Positions 12,865-25,409 of a stretch of 64,000 bases of DNA are shown in pieces. The stretch spans positions 17,791,704 to 17,855,703 of the forward strand of contig CM057167.1 of NCBI GenBank assembly GCA_029962745.1, read 5' to 3'. The translations under genes and the position numbers were made by a program. The DNA comes from Echinometra lucunter. Taxonomy: Eukaryota; Echinodermata; Echinoidea; Camarodonta; Echinometridae. How positions within the stretch are numbered: the first letter of the stretch is position 1; every line of letters begins with the position of its first letter. Below the pieces are notes generated by a model that was not told the DNA's origin, made no database searches, and saw nothing but the letters and a program-made list of their open reading frames with translations.

Positions 12865-13320
12865 AGGTAAGAGAGGAGAAACAGGTATATATGCCCTTTA
12901 ACATGCTTTGTTAAGTCAGCTTATTTTACAGTAATGCCAACCAACATGGTACCATTGTGACAAAGCTGCTGACCCCCTGCGGAGCTCTGTGAATGTGACC
13001 TTGACCGGTCTGTCTATGACAGCGACTAGAATGAAGACGATACACCATCATGACCATACTACATTCCAAACACACCATGATTCCGTCGTTCACCTAGACT
13101 ACGCGCTCGGTATAATACATGTATTAGGAACAGTAAAACATAGTAGGTGCATATTCTAAATAACCTGATCGTGCTAACGATTTTTAAAAAACTGTTCTAA
13201 CAGTGTGGATGTTTAGCAGCATCATCATCAGGAAAAATTAAGATGAAAGTCAGAGTCCTGTACTGCAGCTGTTATACTTCCCAAACACAACAGTAAATTA
13301 TATATCATACGTCATAAGTC

Positions 13321-13324
13321 ATTC

Positions 13325-13387
<63 letters not shown>

Positions 13388-13402
13388 TTTTGGGGGGGGG
13401 GG
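13321..13402. repeat. (CT)n-T-G compound low-complexity tract
   Basis: CT dinucleotides, then about 11 T, then about 12 G. Confidence 0.95.
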
Positions 13403-13528
13403 GTGGTATTTTGAGGGGTCCATAAATGACAACACTGCCTTTTCAGTGGATCCTTGCATTTTCACAGGATATGAGATTTTCCTTTTGTAGATCCATTTAT
13501 GTATATCTATACTTTTAATGATATGCTT

Positions 13529-13735
13529 TTTAATTCCTTTCAATCTCTTGCCCCACGTCTTTGGAACAAACTCCCTGCATTTCTACATAATAGTCCTTCA
13601 CTTGACCTCTTTAGGAAGCATGTGAAAACATACTTGTATAATTCTTGATTTACTCTTAGACTTTAAGTTATAGCGCCTTGTATCCTCACGAAAAGACACT
13701 ATATAAATCCAGTTATTATGAAATTATTATTATTA
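13529..13735 (+). mobile_element. 3' end of a non-LTR retrotransposon (LINE), 5'-truncated
   Basis: A plus-strand frame from 13529 to a stop at 13646-13648 includes LAPRLWNKLPAFLHN and DLFRKHVKTYLY. The pattern LWNxLP followed by a basic FRKxxKTYL before the stop is typical of the C-terminus of LINE reverse-transcriptase ORFs (established family pattern). It is followed by a short 3' UTR with CACTATATAAATCC and an ATT-rich tail (13715-13735), as in CR1/L2-like elements. Only about 40 codons remain, so the copy is dead on arrival. Confidence 0.65.
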
Positions 13736-13754
13736 TCAATATTATTATTGTTTT

Positions 13755-13816
13755 TCTTCCTGTTGGAAATGAATAAATCCGAATTGGAATTTGAATTCGA
13801 ATTTGAATTTGAATTT
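13755..13816 (+). repeat. (GAATTT)n tail, probable second LINE 3' end
   Basis: GGAAATGAATAAATCC followed by repeated GAATTT/GAATTC words. This resembles the microsatellite-like tail of another non-LTR element just after the ATT tail of the first; similar tails occur at 33020-33057 and 39168-39205. Confidence 0.45.
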
Positions 13817-14178
13817 ACCCTAAAATAGTAAAAGAAGTAATCTTTGTATTGTACAAAAAACTGTACACAATACACGCGGTTATTATCAGCGTATAACAGA
13901 GGTAACTCAGAAATCGCATTGGCTGAAGTCGAGAGAAATAGTACAGACAGAACATCTGATGAAAACGACATGACTTCCTTGCACCGTTTAAAGATATATC
14001 CCCAAATGAGCAGAACATTACTGCATTTCATCCACGTTTCTCGTAACCTTGGCGTTTGAGGATCTTTCGTTCTCGTATAATTGAGAAGAGTGGTATTGAC
14101 TTGTGACCTGAATCTTGAAGATGTCAAATAATTTCAAGACTAGTTTGCAGACAGCACAGGGTCCTTGAACCATCTCTC

Positions 14179-14180
<2 letters not shown>

Positions 14181-14213
<33 letters not shown>
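14181..14213. repeat. Poly-C run, 33 nt
   Basis: Thirty-three consecutive C, the longest uninterrupted C run in the window. Confidence 0.95.
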
Positions 14214-14819
14214 ATCATGGTAACCATGATGATAACCCTCTGTAAAGGCCTATTTATGTGAGAGGAGAAGGACGAGTGTATACTGGAATATTTGGAGAAG
14301 ATTGTGAGAACGAAACCACCCGTTTCTCCTCAGTCTTCCCTTTCACCCTGTTCACTTTCCTCTCTCTTTCTCACTCTCTTCCTCATGTTCTCTTTCCCAT
14401 CCTTTTCATCTCTCTTTTGTCAGTTTGTTTTTCCTGTTCTTTCTCTCCCTCCCTCTCTCTGACTCCATCTCATACACCCGCTATTTCAGTCCTCTCCATT
14501 TTTTCAATTACATATTCGTCACTTATTTGATAGGATAAAATACAGGCAGGAATGTTCCGATACCTATATCCCCTTCTCCATTCTTTAATAATTATGCTTC
14601 AAGAAAAACAAGTTTCTTCCTTTCTTTCACTGTGTTTCTCCGGTTCATGGCACTTTTACTCTCGCTTTTGGCCGCACTTTGCACCGATTGTCCGATAGCA
14701 ATCGTCTTCATATTCCTCTGCCGGGTCTCCCCTTACCGCCCCGTGAAATGAGATCGTGCTACTCTATCGACCCAGGTACAACAATAATCCAGTCAAAGAG
14801 CATGTAATGAGGTCTGTCC

Positions 14820-14821
<2 letters not shown>

Positions 14822-14895
<74 letters not shown>
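14822..14895. repeat. (CT)n(AC)n microsatellite
   Basis: About 60 nt of pure CT followed by ACACACAC, then another short CT run to about 14918. Confidence 0.95.
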
Positions 14896-15803
14896 CCTCC
14901 TCTCTCTCTCTCTCTCTCCTTGACAGACTACCGAGAAAGATTGGTATCTTGACCACAATCTTCCATTTGAAGGCGATTTACTAGTAATCGGTCTTATGCT
15001 GCACAAATGCATCCCTTCCCTAATTTGTACGCAATTTTCAAATAACTTAAATACCACTACAAATTCAATTATTTCCTCTTCTTCATTGTGACACAACGCA
15101 CTTGCATCAAAAAGAAAACAATGAAAAATGGGGGGGGGGAGGGGGGATTTGCATCAATTTCCTATTACGTTAAATTTTAAACACTTATATAATACGTGGA
15201 CGTAAATCGATACGAGTGCACATTCACATTTTGTCACAAAGGTAACAAATGTAAATTGACCTTTAAGAAAATTTCAGTCCTCAGACGACCAAAAAGTAAA
15301 TTTGCACTCAAAAGTTATTTATAAGGCTTATATCTTTAGGGGCATCCGCTATTCAGACAGTCTCCTATAAGGCACCGTAAAGTATTCTAGATTATAATGG
15401 CGTCTTGCAGCAACCCCTGGGTAAGAGACAATATGGAGCTGCTGATCTTGGTCAGATATTGCCACTTATGACATTTTAGGTACTGGAAATTCCGTCGAAG
15501 GTATGTATTTTACAATATTCACAAAATTTGTATTGGGACATGCCCTTCTTCTATTACATTTTAAGCAGCTTTAACATTTTTTGGTCTTGGAGGGTAAATG
15601 TTTCTTTTTTTTCATATTTTCTTTTTGGAAAAAAAAGGCCGGGAAGTATATTTTAAACTGCTCTCGTCATTACGCAAAACTTGAGATTTATACTTGTATG
15701 CCTACAGAGGCAAATTTTATTGAGTGACTGGTTGAAATTAAAATGCGTTGAATTTTCGGAGTAGCGTCTAACACGTTCAAGGACTTAGTTATGAATGCAA
15801 GAA

Positions 15804-15842
15804 AGAGAGAGGGGGAGAGAAGTGGGGAGAGAGACAGATAAT

Positions 15843-15886
<44 letters not shown>
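15804..15886. repeat. (GA)n microsatellite
   Basis: GAGA/GGGAGA-rich tract, pure GA for its last 40 nt. Confidence 0.95.
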
Positions 15887-15888
<2 letters not shown>

Positions 15889-17070
15889 GCGCCAATGGGC
15901 AATTAGTTCACTCTACAAAGTAAAATGGGACATTGTAGGTCATGCTCAAATCCTTGCACCAGCACACCTTTTCGTATTACTAGGAATATAACAGCACTAC
16001 TGGTGACCTCAAAAAGAACAAACCAAGGAATTTAAAACAGAACAAACCATTACAGTAACAGGTATTCCTCACCAATAAGGCAGTACGGTCACACTTGCAC
16101 GAAACAAGGGGGTAAACCTATCCAAATTAATTTGTTTCCACCATCTTGGATTGCATGAAGACTGTGCCCGATTGAACTCCACGGAGCATTTGAAAGCAGG
16201 GCAAGGTGTTTGCGGAGGAAACCATCTTCTTCCTGCGAGAGGGTGACCAGGTAAACAGACCTCAAGCCCTCTGGAGAAGGAAGTATCATCATCATCGGAG
16301 AAAGAGGGCATCATTGATACCAAGTAGGAGTGATTGGAGTGCATGCCTGCACCCATGGCAAACCTTAACCTTTTCAAAATCAGGTAATTTTCTTTTGTTC
16401 CAGGAAATAATGTCGTTTGGTAGAAAGCTAGGAGATAATTTTTCAAATATATATAATTTTTTTGCAGACAAGAGAGTGAAAAGCCATTTCACTAAAAGCA
16501 AAATAGGAAAAAAATACCAGTCCTGATGATCGGTTCATAATTAATGATGTGGCGGGCGACTATGGGCGATGCGGTGACGAGAAAATAGAATGAAGGCACA
16601 CATCCTGCAAGTTTTTTTTTTTCAATCTGAAGTCTCTTTTTCCTTTTTTCATTCCTTCATTACGCATTGGGCATGCTGAGCTACCATCCTTTCAAAATGA
16701 TTAATGTTTAATTCGTTTCAAAGAATCATTCATGGTATTCATCTGTTTAGATTTGGTGCATATCAGTCCTCAGAAATATAAAACAATATTCAACGATGAC
16801 GTGGATATGCGAATATTTACAGTCTCCTTCTCTATCCTGATGCATTTTGCTCCAACTGCCCCGGGCTTGACATGGCCTTTGGGAGAAGGCAAGCAAACAA
16901 TCGCCGGGTGAAAGTAGCAGAGACGTGTCATTTGGCGAACTCACCTTGATTCGGAGACACTAACGGAGTCAAAAGAGGGGTAAGGGGTGGGGTGGGGGGG
17001 GGGCAATTTGCCCTTCCGGACAGATTGCGCACCATGAAAAATGCATGGATCTTTGAGCTTATAGGTTAAC

Positions 17071-17380
17071 CTTCTTCTTCTTCTTCTTCTTCTTCTTCTT
17101 CTTCTTCTTCTTCTTCTTCTTCTTCTTCTTCTCCTCCTCCTCCTCCTCCTCCTCCTCATCCTCCTCCCCTCTTCTTCTTCTTCTTCTTCTTTTCTTCTTC
17201 TGCTTCTGCTTCTGCTTCTTCTTCTTCTTCTTCTTCTTCTTCTTCTTCTACTTCTTCTTCTTCTTCTACTACTACTTTTTTCTTCTTCTTCTTCTTCTTC
17301 TTCTTCTTCTTCTTCTTCTTCTTCTTCTTCGTATTTTTCTGCTTCTTCTTTTTTTCTTCTTCTTATGTTTCTTCTTCCTG
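17071..17380. repeat. (CTT)n/(CTC)n triplet tract, about 310 nt
   Basis: Almost pure pyrimidine triplets: CTT, with CTC, CTG and CTA variants in blocks. The opposite strand is a polypurine GAA/GAG tract. The poly-Arg open frame here is an artefact. Confidence 0.95.
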
Positions 17381-18802
17381 TTCAGTACAGTCCATGCACC
17401 CCTGGCGTATACTGGCAGGTGTGGTGTGGATATGTACATGTACAGTGCAGGTTGAAAGGAATAAAAGGAGCTAAAAACTACAAGTTCGGCCCCATCTGCA
17501 TCCTTTTAAGCTAATGACTGAACAATTTTTGCTCCCAGAAATAAATAAAAACTAAACATCCTCAATCAGCGGCCCTCAAATGTGTTGTTGGTTTTTTTCA
17601 TGACATGGATCACGGTAAGCTGTGACGTTCTGCACCCCCAACGGCCCTCCTGAGGCCTGCAGGGTCTGGCTACGCCACTGATTGAGAAGTACGTGATTTC
17701 AACTCGTCTCATGTTTGATGTGTCCATTCTTCCCTTCAGCTAGCCTGCACCTGGGTGCCTTATGATAAGCCTTCGGTCGTAATTGAATCTATGTATTTGG
17801 ATTACCCCCTTTTGATCAGTCAAAAAGTATCAAATTGTTAGGTTCAATTAAGAACAACTTGCGGAAAATTCAATAAAGCTCAAATATTTTTCAATACCTC
17901 CTCCAGGTTAAATTTCGTACCTGTTTAATTTACTCGAGGTATTAATGAGATAGGAAGCCACTTGACTGCCTTCAAGACTGAAATGAATAGTTTATACTTG
18001 GAAAAAACAAAAACAAAAATAAAAAAACGACCCCCCACCCGGCTCTTTACAACAATAAATAATATTGTCATCATGCACAAAATGAAAAAAAGAAATAACA
18101 GGAAAAAGAGATACATAAGGGTGAGAAATGGTGTATCCGAAAGCAACTATGATTTTACGTCTTACATAATCACTCATGTAATCACTTATTATACAGCAAC
18201 AAAATACACACCTTCATCAAGATCGTTTAGGCCCACGTTATCATGTGGAAAGCTATAGATGAAAGAGCGTCTTTACATTAAACATGAAAGTTTGACAGAC
18301 TGTATAAATCCCTCCCTAGAAACCCGTCTCTCAAAACATCCAATAACCCACATCCTAGAAAGCTAAAGCATGCCAATGGACAAAATTTGTCTGGAAAGAG
18401 AAATCATGAATATCCAATGGCGACAGAAAATTTGATAGAACCGTTTTACGGGATAGCGGCTGGTTTTAAATTTCGAGAAGGATTGTTTGAAAAGGTGCAT
18501 TAACTCCTCCATCGGGTAAAATACAATGCGGTTGCAACACGAAACGTCATGAATGATAGGTATGGTGGTCTGTTCACACAAACGAATAGTGTGAATTTGG
18601 AAACATTAGTCTCTGTTCTTTTCCCCTTTTATCGCAGCTTCCTCTATTTCATCCTACGTTTCCATGTAATGAAGTTTTATATGTCATGCTCTTTGTATGA
18701 CAAACCTGCATATGATTGATTTCATTAATTGTTAAGTAGTTCGAGTGAAAAGAAAATTTCCATTGCTTTTAATGTCAGATGACACAAATATTCAATCCCT
18801 TG

Positions 18803-19057
18803 ACATTTTACACTCTTAGAAAAATGTGCCATTGAAAACCCTTATTTGTCCCGTATTTAGAACCCTACAGAAAAGCGTTCTTTATATTTTCAAGAACCCA
18901 AGAGGTTCCATGTTCAACCAATTATTGTTCTAAACACCCCTTTAGAACCCTTCAAAAAACCTTTTAATCGTTCTTTGACGAACTTTTCAAGGTTCCAAAT
19001 GTGGGACGAGGAAAGGTTCTAATCAGCCCATTTTTTTCCCCTAAGAGTGCACATTTT
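18803..19057. mobile_element. TIR element with 7-bp target-site duplication
   Basis: The left end (A)CACTCTTAG starts at 18810-18811 and the right end CTAAGAGTG(C) stops at 19050. The flanks ACATTTT (18803-18809) and ACATTTT (19051-19057) are identical and look like the target-site duplication. The interior (about 240 bp) is rich in GAACCCTT and AAGGTTC words, themselves partly inverted. No coding sequence; MITE-like. Confidence 0.75.
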
Positions 19058-20509
19058 CGTTTGATATACATTATTAAACTTTAGTCTCGCACCTCGCATT
19101 GTCAAATATCACCAAACATTAATTTTTTTACGATATTCATACAAAACTTTCAATTTTTGACTGCTTGTAAGGGACAAAAGAATTGTCATTAATTTCGTCA
19201 TATTTACAGTAATAATTATATGAATCTCAATTATCATTTTCTTCATTACACGTTGACTGAAAGTGACATTTCGCCGGATGGTATGCTGTTTAATTCTGCT
19301 TAACGATTCATTATGTTGTCTACTGTCCAATTCTCCGGATGCCACGACATGGCTCGCCTCTATCACATATAATTCGCGAAATAAAACGCGCCAATGGCAT
19401 AAAATGGTATGCATATTGACCTTATTCTAGATACTGAAATGTCAATTAATGTTTACCGGCCATTTTTCCTACGGAATCAATTAGGAAGGATTTTTTCACC
19501 TCACTCTCTCCTAGGATAATCCAATATCATCTAAAAGGCGTCTTAGTCATGTAAGTAGGATTCCATGAATTAGGTCTCTGGCTAGACTAATCAGACGACG
19601 AAATAATGGAAACAGTACGTCGCATCTATACGCAGAAACTCCCTTACGCGATAAGAGCGCGCGCAAAGGTGTTCTCTCAACATTAGAAACAAATGCTTTA
19701 AAACGCTTCATTATTTCTTTAAAATCTATCCAGAAAGAAGGTAACAGTAACTCTAAAACAATATAGTCAGAGTGTCACAACTGGATTTCATTCGCAGAGC
19801 TACAAATGAAATGCGTCGTTAACATTTAGGGGCATTTTTGTGCTGACGGGACGATACTGGAGTGGAAAACTTGGGGCAGTGGTGACGACGTTGGCTGATA
19901 TCGGTAAGGGGGAAATAGCGGACAGGAAATTGCGATTGAAATGAAACAGAACGTGGTACAATTATCTCAGCCGAAACCCCGTCGGCCATGGGTGCTACAT
20001 CGCTTCGGGTGAAACACTTTCTTCTCCAGAATGTCACAACAGACAATAGATCGAAATCGATACCATCAAATTGGTTCTTTTCCTTGGTGATATTCACACT
20101 AAGGTGTGGCGAATTAGGTTGAATACTTTGGAGGTGTTTAGTTACCTTTTTTGCAAATTGTGAGGGAGAAAACGTGGATAATAGATAAGAGAATCTGAAA
20201 CGAGAGAATGTAAACGAATAAGAAGTGGAGAGAAAAACACTGAAACAATGGCATCGCTAATTGGACGATTGATATTTGAAGTGCCTCCAGTGCTTCAAAA
20301 CAAAGAAAAATACCTTTGGGTGCGTTTTGGGCGAGTTGGGTACGTGTGCGTGTGGGACTATAGTGTGGGTGTGCGGATGCGCGCGTGTGTGTGTGTCATG
20401 CGAAAAGTGGGCGCGCAGGATGATGGGGTGCATGTGTGGATGTCTGAATGGGGAAGGGAGTAAGTTCAAGAAAGAGTGGCTAGACTGGAGGAAATCAAAA
20501 GACACCAGC

Positions 20510-20670
20510 GGAGCCCCGTTGCATAAGACTGACTATTAATGATAACGCTGCCATCAACAGTAACTACCCCGGTAACATTGCTACAGCCAATCACATTCAA
20601 GTTTTCCATGGAAGTTACCATTGGTGGCAAAGCCTTCACCACCAATAGTTAGTTTTATGCAACGGGCCCC
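20510..20670. mobile_element. TIR element (GCCCCGTTGCATAA family), near-complete copy
   Basis: The left end GAGCCCCGTTGCATAAGACT faces a right end that reads GGGGCCCGTTGCATAAAACT in reverse; the match extends into ACTATTG. About 160 bp, no coding sequence. A truncated relative sits at 185-290. Confidence 0.8.
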
Positions 20671-22532
20671 TTATTTCTTTTAAAGACCGTAGTGGAAGGA
20701 GAAGAAGGTACCAGATCAAGAGAAACGTCAAGAATCAACCGGGGAGATATCACAAAGAACTTGGAAATAACAACGCAAAAATGAAATGAAATAACAAAGG
20801 ACAGGAGCGTGTGGAAATGCAGCTTCATGCTGCATGTCCTATACTTAGGAAAAGTTAAAATGATAGATGATGACAGATAGAAATGCAAATATGTATAACA
20901 GAATAATGAACAATGATTTCTAATAACTGATGCACGCACTTCACAGTCAGCATGGTCTACACTTGTCGTTTCCGACATGCCGAAAAATGTTTAGTAAAAC
21001 CTAATGCCAACGGGGACTTTAGCTAAAAGAAAAAGGTGCAATATAAATAAATACACTGCATGCATGCAATCATGCGTTTTCCTACACAGCATGAAGGAAA
21101 GGATACTGCAAGCCCACATAATGACCACAGGCGGGAATCCTGAATAAACCAAATTAAACAGTTAAAGTTAAAACAAAACATCCTCCTAGTAAACTTGAAC
21201 CTTACACGGGGGATCCGAGTATTCTTGTCAGGGCTTGTGTGTCTGGGTTTTAACTTCCGCCGTAGAAAACAAATCCTTAAAAACGAAGTACAAAACTCTT
21301 AGATATATTAAACTAACTCTAAGATGGCCAATAATGCATGTTGGAAGCCATTTTCAGTCTTAGTCGCATACCAGTGGGAGCAGAATCGAGCTGCATGGTC
21401 CAGCGGTAACGTCCGCAGCTCTTTGTCTTTGTCAACAAACTGACTCTGATCGAACCAGAGTCACGCCTGTCGGATGGTGAGGTTAAAAGTCGATCCCAAA
21501 CGTGAATTATCATAGCTGATTGATACACGTCTGTAAACATCCAAATACACACACTTTCAGAGGTATGAAATAATAATGCAGAAAGTAGTTGACATCTGAA
21601 TTCAGATGCCTCCCTAAACATACGTTAACGCAAATTACATTATCCCCTTAATGTCTTATGTACTTGGATCATACCACAAAAATGGAGATGGGTCAAGAAA
21701 TCAAGATAAATGCAGGGGCCAGCTTTCATAAGCTATCATTTCAAGAAATGGTGTTAAGTAGGCCAGGTGGGGGAGGGGGGGGGGGATAATCTCTGCACTG
21801 TTCCTGTATGTATAGGGGAAACGAAAAGTAGCCATGTGACGTTCAGCTTTCTAGGATTCAGGTCATGCACTGCCGTATATCAGCAATCCTTTCTACATGT
21901 TTACAGTTTTTCTTGCTTACAGCTATATGTAATGTATTTCGAATTGAAAATAACATTTTCAAGAAGTCATTGAAAATCTGTTTCAGAGTGCAGCAAATGG
22001 ACTGTTTGGGCCAGCTAACTGTATAATCAAATCTAAAAATATTTGTTGAAAGACTTACGCAGAAAAATACCGACAAAGAAATACATACATAGAAAAAGAG
22101 ACACATGTCACGCTTATGCGCCAGGGATCGACAGCCTGTACTAGTTTGTGACGTCGGCTTTATGAAAATATGTTTAATTTTTGCTGTTCATTACTCAGCT
22201 ACTATATTCACTTTGAAATCGAATTCTTTACACTCTTAAATATTTTCGTTAACTCGCAAATAATAATTTTTTAAAGGTTATAACTTTCGTTGTTCATTAT
22301 CCAGTTATTATCATGATTATGCAGCTTAGAATCAAATAGTTTAGACCCTTTTGTATTTCTGTAAATTTTCATAGATGTTGTACTATCTTATTTTATTCTT
22401 TTCCATAATAACGCAGTGAATAAGAAATGACATAGTCTCAACGATTTTCTTTCGTCACACACTTGACAGTTCTTTACTCAGCCATTATAAATCTATACAG
22501 TCAAACTCAATGCATTCTATTATTCCAGGAGA

Positions 22533-22935
22533 CTTTTGAGCACCGGCGTAAATCCACTTTGAGGAGTGGGGGGGGGGGGGGAGGGAATGATCGACTTTTT
22601 TGCCGTTTTTTTTTTCTGTCGAACTCACACTTACGAGTACTTAAGTATAAACACACCTCACCCACCCGCACAGACCCCCTTACACACATTTCAATTTCTA
22701 TTTTGCGATCGAGCCAAAATAACCACTTTTCTGGTTTTTAATCGCATTTTCAAATAGAAATTCTAAATATGACGGTCGTTTATGAGAGATTATCAAAAAG
22801 TTTACTGATTAGTTAAAATATCATTTCTTCCTTAAAAAGTGTGTGGGGGATATTTGTACACGCCATCCCCCACTCGAAAAACTGGGCGGATATATCCCCC
22901 ATCCCCCCCGGGATTTACGCCAATGCTTTTGAGCA
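22533..22935. mobile_element. TIR element with 10-bp target-site duplication and internal poly-G
   Basis: TIRs CCGGCGTAAATCC (22543) and, reversed from the right end, CATTGGCGTAAATCC (ending 22925). Both ends are flanked by the identical 10-mer CTTTTGAGCA (22533-22542 and 22926-22935). A poly-G run lies just inside the left TIR (22569-22580) and C-rich words just inside the right. Non-coding, about 383 bp. The duplication length would fit a hAT-, Mutator- or similar group; I cannot decide which. Confidence 0.85.
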
Positions 22936-23635
22936 ACTTTTTTCTCCATTATAATTATCAACCTCCAGAAGTAAAGACCGCCTTAGGAGTGGGAAAGTAG
23001 TAATCACTCCATCCCAACGATTTTCTTGCCTGATATTTGCCATGTTTGCTAGTGAGTGACCAGTCTTCCACGAAGCTAGCCCTCAAATTCCATCGTTACA
23101 AGACAAGAATCTATAATGATTAGATCGCTAGGGGTATCCTGAACTTTATGTCTCCTCTTGACAATTTCGTTTTGTATACTGTGGACAGTGTTTCATGGTG
23201 CAGCTATACATAGAACACTGTAGAAGAAGCGATGTTTCGTGGGGTTTGCACGCGGGAGTCGCTAGACCATTGATCAAGTAAAATTTGCCAACAGGGGCAC
23301 AAGGAGTAATGATATAATAACGTTAAAAACCAGAAGTATCATGGTGCTTATATGAAAAGAAAAGAGAAACAATTATTAGGCTCACAAGAGTTGGATTATA
23401 TTATTTGAAACTGCGGGAAGATGTACGTTGTAAGAGATTTTTTTTAATGTGGCAAGACTAGTAGTAAGAACTTCCAACTCGTTTCAAAACATTTTAAAAT
23501 CTTCGCATCATTTTCTCTATTTCAGAATCACGCGCATTTTTTTTTTTTAAATGGAAGGTACATGTAGGAATTTCACAATCCTGACCGACATCGAATTTTC
23601 CAAACGCACAGTGACGTAAGAGCAATTTCTATTCC

Positions 23636-23695
23636 GAGAATGCAATCACTGGAAACGACGTGTCTGAGAATGCAATCACTGAAAACGACGTGTCT
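23636..23695. repeat. 30-bp tandem duplication
   Basis: GAGAATGCAATCACTG plus 14 more bases is repeated immediately, with one mismatch (GGAAAC versus GAAAAC). Confidence 0.9.
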
Positions 23696-23864
23696 GCTCT
23701 TTACTGCGGGAATAAAATTTGAATAAATCTTCTCTTTCTGTACCCTATGGCGGAAAATTACAAAAACCTTGGGAATAATTTTCACAATTTCCAAAACTTT
23801 TATGAGAATAATATGGAAAATATAGGAATATAGAGGAGAGTATTACACCGGTTGCCATGAATAT

Positions 23865-23913
23865 CTTCTTCTTCTTCTTCTTCTTCTTCTTCTTCTTCTT
23901 CTTCTTTTTCTTC
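23865..23913. repeat. (TTC)n microsatellite
   Basis: About sixteen CTT/TTC triplets with one T-rich interruption near the end. Confidence 0.95.
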
Positions 23914-24084
23914 AAAGCCGTTGAAAACCAAAATTAACCTAGGAGTTAAACTATTTTTCCACTGAAACCATGGATTTTCTCAGCCAGCTGCATGATACAT
24001 GCATTCAGCCCTTTTAGAAAGAAAACGTGGGAATAAGTCAAAATTGAATAAGAAAAGCACTTACTACAAATTATCATGTTTAAA

Positions 24085-24545
24085 CTGATACATCCTACCA
24101 CCAAGTTTGAAGCTTATACTTCAAGCGGGTCTTGAGATATCGCGTTAATGAGGCCAACACCTGAAATTTTAGAATTGATCCCTATGACCTTGACTTCTTA
24201 TATACCTATACATGTACGTAACACAAAATCTAATCAGATTGTCTTCTTATATGGTGATGCATCTAGCTGGCATCACGTTTGAAGCGCATACTTCCGTGGT
24301 TTTTGAGATATTGTGTTCACAGGGCTAACACCTGAAATTTAAATAATGAACCCTATGACATTTGAACTTTGACCTACGTATCCCAAAATAAAATCATGTC
24401 ATCTTTCTATATGCGATACATACTAGAGGGAATTTGAAGTTCATACATTGAACTTGAGGTGTCGAGTTAAAAAGCGGGATGAACGGACGGACAAACCCAA
24501 AATATACATGTAATGCCTCCGGCACCACCTTTGGAAGGCGGAAGC
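24085..24545. mobile_element. Element of ~170-bp tandem units ending in GGACGGAC and a GC-rich hairpin
   Basis: Two diverged units are recognisable (AACACCTGAAATTT at about 24154 and 24324; TTTGAAGC...ATACTTC at about 24105 and 24276), plus a shortened third ending in GAACGGACGGACAAAC. The 3' end reads GCCTCCGGCACCACC then TTTGGAAGGCGG, an imperfect hairpin. The layout (tandem units containing GACCTT/TTTGACC, then GGAC repeats, then a terminal hairpin) matches the element at 52201-53737, though the sequences differ. Confidence 0.6.
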
Positions 24546-24547
24546 AA

Positions 24548-24960
24548 AGCCCGCCGCACACTATACGATCCGACTGCGACCCGATTTTCGAACAAATGGC
24601 GTTAAGCATTAAAATAATGTGAACGTTTGAAAAAGTAAAATTATCTTATTTGAAGTTCGGAATAATGAAAGGAATACTAAAATCGAAATTTTGTTTGACC
24701 GCAAGCCTTTGGGACGGAGTAAAGGCCAAATCGGCTTCAAATCGTAGCCGATCGCAAGATTCCTATGACGTCTCTACGATTCGAAATAGAGTTTACTTTT
24801 ATTCCTCCAGGGAGGCTCGCAGTAGCCCGGAATTAGGATATTAGTATTCACACGACTATTCGGAACTTTGGTCATTAAGCTTTTGAATGTTCATATCAAA
24901 TGCTATAACAAATTTTTCCAAAATCGGATCGCAGTCGGATCGTGCAGTGTGCGCCAGGCA
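24548..24960. mobile_element. Harbinger-like MITE, copy 1
   Basis: TIRs of about 40 nt: the left end begins AGCCCGCCGCACACTATACG, and the right end in reverse has GCGCACACTGCACGATCCGA. Both continue through CGACTGCGA and CCGATTTT. The flanking triplets are CAA (24545-24547) and TAA (24961-24963), consistent with a decayed TAA duplication. The interior is shared with the copy at 44620-45039. Confidence 0.8.
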
Positions 24961-25245
24961 TAAGGGAGCTGCTAGTTATTATCCTTAAGTGATGATGCCC
25001 ATGCACTTCAAAACACTCCTGGACTGGCCATCGTTTAACGATGACAAGTGACCGTCATAATGGGATTGTCATGGCTAATGGGCCGTGGAATATTCTTTCC
25101 ATAATATGACAAGCTTAATTTACTTCAGTCAAATGGTTCACTGATTATGCACAAACACAATACTATTTTGGGAAGAGCCGTGTCATCTTATATGTAAACA
25201 AGCTACAACTGGAAACTCATTTATTTACTAATGTGACTTTGACTT

Positions 25246-25409
25246 CAGGGGAGCGTTTCATGAAAGGACTTGTCGGATGTTTTATCCGACAAAGTCTGTT
25301 TTATCCTAAAGTTGCCTTAGTAACGATGCTTCTCAGCCAATCAAAATCAAGGAAAGATGTCAGATCTGTCAACTTGTCAGACAACAAATGTTGATGAAAC
25401 GCTCCCCTG
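25246..25409 (+). mobile_element. 164-bp TIR element (CAGGGGAGCGTTTCAT family), copy 1
   Basis: The left end CAGGGGAGCGTTTCATGAA pairs with a right end that reads CAGGGGAGCGTTTCATCAA in reverse. A second copy in opposite orientation lies at 31920-32082. Internal palindromic words include TTATCCGACAAAGTC. Non-coding. Confidence 0.85.

Noticed and set aside
16069..16446. 125-aa minus-strand open frame
   Set aside because: No recognised motif, no splice partners, and overlapping frames on both strands are equally open.
16941..17159. Poly-Arg open frame
   Set aside because: Translation of the CTT/CTC triplet tract.
21391..21480. tRNA-like word TGGTCCAGCGGTAACG
   Set aside because: Box A-like only; the GATCGAACC that follows is in the wrong orientation for box B. 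Possibly a decayed SINE, not supported enough to list.
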